The notes beneath the pieces were generated by a model that worked only from the letters and a program-made list of their open reading frames with translations, ran no database searches and was not told the origin of the DNA. Source: Tabrizicola piscis (GTDB lineage: Bacteria; Pseudomonadota; Alphaproteobacteria; Rhodobacterales; Rhodobacteraceae). Taken from it: a DNA stretch of 64,000 bases. The stretch spans positions 2,914,001 to 2,978,000 of the forward strand of contig NZ_CP034328.1 of the NCBI RefSeq assembly GCF_003940805.1, read 5' to 3'. Both the position numbers and the translations under genes were made by a program. This document shows positions 61,737-64,000 of the stretch, one piece after another; position 1 is the first letter of the stretch; the number at the start of each line of letters is the position of its first letter.

Positions 61737-62528
61737 ATGGGAATCGCCGCCGACATCACGGATGACTGGCACGCCTCGCTTGCGGCTTTGGCCTGGCAGG
61801 TCGATGCCGGGGTGGATGAGGTGATCGGGGATGCCCCGGTCAACCGCTATGATCTGGCGGCGGAGGCTCCGAAAGCGGCTGCGTCCCGCAGCCCCGCGCA
61901 GCCGATGGCAGAGCCGGTGGCCGGCACCGATCCGGTCGCGGTCGCCAAGGCGTTGGCAGCGCAGGCGGCGACGCTGGAGGACCTGCTGGGGGCTTTGCAA
62001 GCCTATGACCACTGCGAGTTGAAGCGGGGCGCGCGCAACACCGTCTTTGCCGATGGCAACCCCGAAGCGCGGGTGCTGATCCTTGGCGAAGCCCCGGGCC
62101 GGGAGGAAGACCTTGAAGGCCGCCCCTTCGTTGGCCGTGCCGGGCAGTTGCTGGACCGCATGTTTGCGGCCATCGGGATGTCCCGCACCTCACCCGATCC
62201 CCGGATGGCGCTGTACATCACCAATGTCATGCCCTGGCGCCCCCCTGCCAACCGTGACCCGGAGCCGGCCGAGATTGCCATGATGCAACCCTTTGTCGAG
62301 CGTCACATCGCGCTGGTTGATCCTGATGTGATCGTCGTGATGGGCAACACGCCCCTGATGGCGCTGACCGGGGCCAAGGGCATCCTGCGGGCGCGGGGCA
62401 ACTGGACGCAGGCCTTGGGCAAACCGCTGCTGCCGATGACGCATCCGGCCTACCTTCTGCGCAACCCCGCCGCCAAGCGTGAGGCCTGGGCCGATCTGCT
62501 GGCCCTGCGGGGCAGGCTGCGGGGATGA
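61737..62528 (+). CDS. Family 4-like uracil-DNA glycosylase without iron-sulfur cysteines
   Basis: The 263-residue protein has the family 4 UDG motif GEAPGREEDLEGRPFVGRAG and the later HPAYLLRNP. The usual four cysteines of the iron-sulfur cluster are not seen: only one cysteine remains (YDHCELK), and the site before RPP, usually cysteine, is W (MPWRPP). An alanine-rich N-terminal extension of about 75 residues precedes the core. It should remove uracil from DNA. The ATG at 61737 begins where the conserved sequence starts. It overlaps the LysE gene (ATGA). Confidence 0.88.
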   Translation: MGIAADITDDWHASLAALAWQVDAGVDEVIGDAPVNRYDLAAEAPKAAASRSPAQPMAEPVAGTDPVAVAKALAAQAATLEDLLGALQAYDHCELKRGARNTVFADGNPEARVLILGEAPGREEDLEGRPFVGRAGQLLDRMFAAIGMSRTSPDPRMALYITNVMPWRPPANRDPEPAEIAMMQPFVERHIALVDPDVIVVMGNTPLMALTGAKGILRARGNWTQALGKPLLPMTHPAYLLRNPAAKREAWADLLALRGRLRG

Positions 62529-63154
62529 TGCTTGCGGTCGATCCCCTTGTCCTTCTGGCGTTCATCCCTGCGGGCCTTGCGCTGAACCTGACGCCGGGGG
62601 CGGACATGATGTTCTGCCTTGGGCAGGGGCTGCGCGGGGGGCGGCGGGCGGCGATGGCGGCGAACTTTGGCATCGCGGCGGGGGGGATGGTGCATGTCAC
62701 GCTGGCCGCCCTTGGCCTTGGCGCGCTGGTCGCGACCCATCCGGCGGCGTTCGAGGCGATCCGCTGGCTGGGCGTGGCGTATCTGTTGTGGCTGGCCCTG
62801 TCGGCGCTGCGGTCGCCCTTGCCCACGGGCACCGAGGTCAGCCCCAGCCCCGCGCTTCGCGTGTTCGGGCAGGCGCTGATGGTCAACCTGCTGAACCCCA
62901 AGGTCATTCTGTTCATTCTGGCGTTCCTGCCGCAGTTCGTGGATCCTGCCCGCCCGATCCTGCCGCAGTTCCTGACGCTTGGGGTGGTGTTCAGCCTTGG
63001 CGGGCTGATCGTGAACGGGACAGTCGGGCTTTTCGCCGGATCCATCGGCCAGCGCTTGGCGCGGTCTGCCGGCTTTGCCCGCTGGCTTGGCCGGATCAGC
63101 GCGGGTATCTTCGGCGCGCTGGCGCTGCGTCTGGCGCTGCTGCAAAGGACCTGA
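62525..63154 (+). CDS. LysE/RhtB-family amino-acid exporter
   Basis: The 209-residue protein has six hydrophobic segments and the LysE family pattern, including GLALNLTPGADMMFCLGQGL and a later LLNPKVILFILAFLPQFV. It exports amino acids or related compounds; the substrate is unknown. Its start overlaps the glycosylase stop. Confidence 0.92.
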   Translation: MMLAVDPLVLLAFIPAGLALNLTPGADMMFCLGQGLRGGRRAAMAANFGIAAGGMVHVTLAALGLGALVATHPAAFEAIRWLGVAYLLWLALSALRSPLPTGTEVSPSPALRVFGQALMVNLLNPKVILFILAFLPQFVDPARPILPQFLTLGVVFSLGGLIVNGTVGLFAGSIGQRLARSAGFARWLGRISAGIFGALALRLALLQRT

Positions 63155-63155
63155 C

Positions 63156-63698
63156 ATGTCGCGCATTGACGAAAGCCTGCCCTTCCATCCGGTCCGCATC
63201 GCCGTGCTGACGGTCAGCGACACCCGGACCCCCGACACGGACCGGTCCGGTGACACGCTGGTCGAGCGGTTGACGGGGGCAGGGCATATGCTGGCGGCGC
63301 GCGGGATCGTGCCGGATGAGCGCGCCACCATCGCCGCCCGGCTGCGGGACTGGATCGCCGACCCCGGGGTGGATGCCATCCTGACCACGGGGGGCACTGG
63401 CCTGACCGGGCGGGATGTCACGGTGGAAGCGCACCGGGATGTCTATGAGAAAGAGATCGAGGCGTTCGGGACGGTGTTCACCCTCGTCAGCATGCAGAAG
63501 ATCGGCACCAGCGCCGTGCAAAGCCGCGCCTGTGGCGGTGTGGCGGGGGGGACCTACCTATTTGCGCTGCCCGGCAGCCCCGGGGCGTGCCGGGATGCCT
63601 GGGACGAAATTCTGGTCCTTCAGTTCGACAGCCGCCACCGCCCCTGCAACTTTGTCGAAATCATGCCGCGGCTGGAAGAGCATTTGCGACGGAAATAG
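63156..63698 (+). CDS. moaB: Molybdenum cofactor biosynthesis protein B
   Basis: The 180-residue protein matches MoaB/MogA. It has IAVLTVSDTRTPDTDRSGD, ILTTGGTGLTGRDVTVEA and LPGSPGACRDAW, which form the molybdopterin-binding site. It adenylates molybdopterin in cofactor synthesis. The ATG at 63156 has AAGGA upstream. It follows the exporter gene closely and may be in the same transcript. Confidence 0.95.
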   Translation: MSRIDESLPFHPVRIAVLTVSDTRTPDTDRSGDTLVERLTGAGHMLAARGIVPDERATIAARLRDWIADPGVDAILTTGGTGLTGRDVTVEAHRDVYEKEIEAFGTVFTLVSMQKIGTSAVQSRACGGVAGGTYLFALPGSPGACRDAWDEILVLQFDSRHRPCNFVEIMPRLEEHLRRK

Positions 63699-63792
63699 CC
63701 GCCCGGCGCGTAACATCTGCGTATGCCGGGCCATCTTTGCTGGTGTTGTGCTGCTGTTGCGCTAGGTCTTGGCCACCAATCAAGAGGCAGGT

Positions 63793-64000
63793 ATGCGGTT
63801 TCTGAGGCGAAGTCTGACGGGGCTCTTCCTTCTTGCGGTGACGCTGGGCCTTCTGGGGCTGGCAGCTGTGACGGTGGGAAATGCCCTGCGGCAAAGCCTT
63901 TCCGATGATCGCCCCGGCCGCACCCCCGAAGAACGCGTGGTCGCGGCCAATGTGCTGACCCTGACGCCGGGAACGGTCACACCGCAGATGACCGCCTTCG
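63793..64000 (+). CDS. RND efflux periplasmic adaptor (HlyD/MexA family), N-terminal fragment
   Basis: The gene runs off the right edge; 69 codons are visible. It starts with a basic N terminus and a membrane segment (MRFLRRSLTGLFLLAVTLGL), followed by RTPEERVVAANVLTLTPGTV, the first beta strand of a membrane-fusion adaptor. GAGGCAGG precedes the ATG. The partner RND pump would be expected just downstream. Confidence 0.7.
   Translation, partial: MRFLRRSLTGLFLLAVTLGLLGLAAVTVGNALRQSLSDDRPGRTPEERVVAANVLTLTPGTVTPQMTAF

Noticed and set aside
1-64000. CRISPR array, prophage, insertion sequence, integron, toxin-antitoxin or restriction system
   Set aside because: No direct repeats with regular spacers, transposase, integrase or nuclease-methylase genes were seen; gene content is chromosomal housekeeping and envelope functions.

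Overview
The window is high-GC alphaproteobacterial DNA. The gene neighbourhoods (MoxR-DUF58-DUF4159, pyrB-pyrC'-plsY, glcDEF, DUF5928 glycosyltransferase) and protein sequences point to the Rhodobacteraceae (Rhodobacter/Gemmobacter/Tabrizicola-like). It is ordinary chromosome: densely packed operons, many 4-base ATGA stop/start overlaps, and no rRNA, tRNA, CRISPR array, insertion sequence or phage gene that I could see.

Layout. 1-3.3 kb: sulfotransferase fragment, branching-type glycosyltransferase, HIT protein, DUF1203 and MmcQ/YjbR proteins. 3.3-9 kb: polA and small conserved genes, including a zinc-finger protein, a hydroxypyruvate-isomerase-like protein and DUF1285. 9.1-15.8 kb: a MoxR ATPase/DUF58/BatA-DUF4159/glutamine-amidotransferase-like operon, whose last gene is frameshifted. 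16-18 kb: a flavin amine oxidase overlapping tail to tail with a DUF599 membrane protein. 18-31 kb: a 12-gene minus-strand exopolysaccharide operon (pyruvyl transferase, Wzx, FrhB-like protein, acyltransferase, Wzy, two GT2 enzymes, GT4, an Alg14/Alg13-like pair, Wzc-like chain-length protein, priming sugar transferase). Divergent from it are a Wza exporter, a LuxR-type response regulator, a periplasmic molybdopterin-fold protein and a hybrid histidine kinase.

36-40 kb: glycolate oxidase glcDEF, with glcD frameshifted. 40-42.5 kb: two tandem secreted trypsin-like proteases and an Hsp20 gene with a sigma-32-like promoter and a strong terminator. 42.6-45.8 kb: an ECF sigma factor coupled to a membrane VWA protein, and a secreted peptidoglycan-binding protein. 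46-51 kb: cupin/SDR/aminotransferase operon, yghU and a succinate-semialdehyde dehydrogenase. 51-57 kb: an OmpA/BON-like envelope protein with a small membrane partner, ubiA head to head with rsmE, and gshA. 57.5-61.6 kb: pyrB, three small membrane-protein genes, a pyrC-like gene without catalytic residues, and plsY. 61.7-64 kb: uracil-DNA glycosylase, LysE exporter, moaB and the start of an RND adaptor.

The most unusual signal is between the genes. Three families of structured intergenic repeats recur: (i) a 3'-flank element ending in GGGATATTT (four copies); (ii) arrays of two or three adjacent ~22-bp palindromes centred on TTCGAA (three loci), with different arms but conserved symmetry; (iii) a long-stem CTCCTCG/CGAGGAG element placed right after stop codons (two good copies and one diverged). 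Both frameshifts sit in G6 runs where G7 would restore the family reading frame, so either a common assembly error or real slippage is possible.
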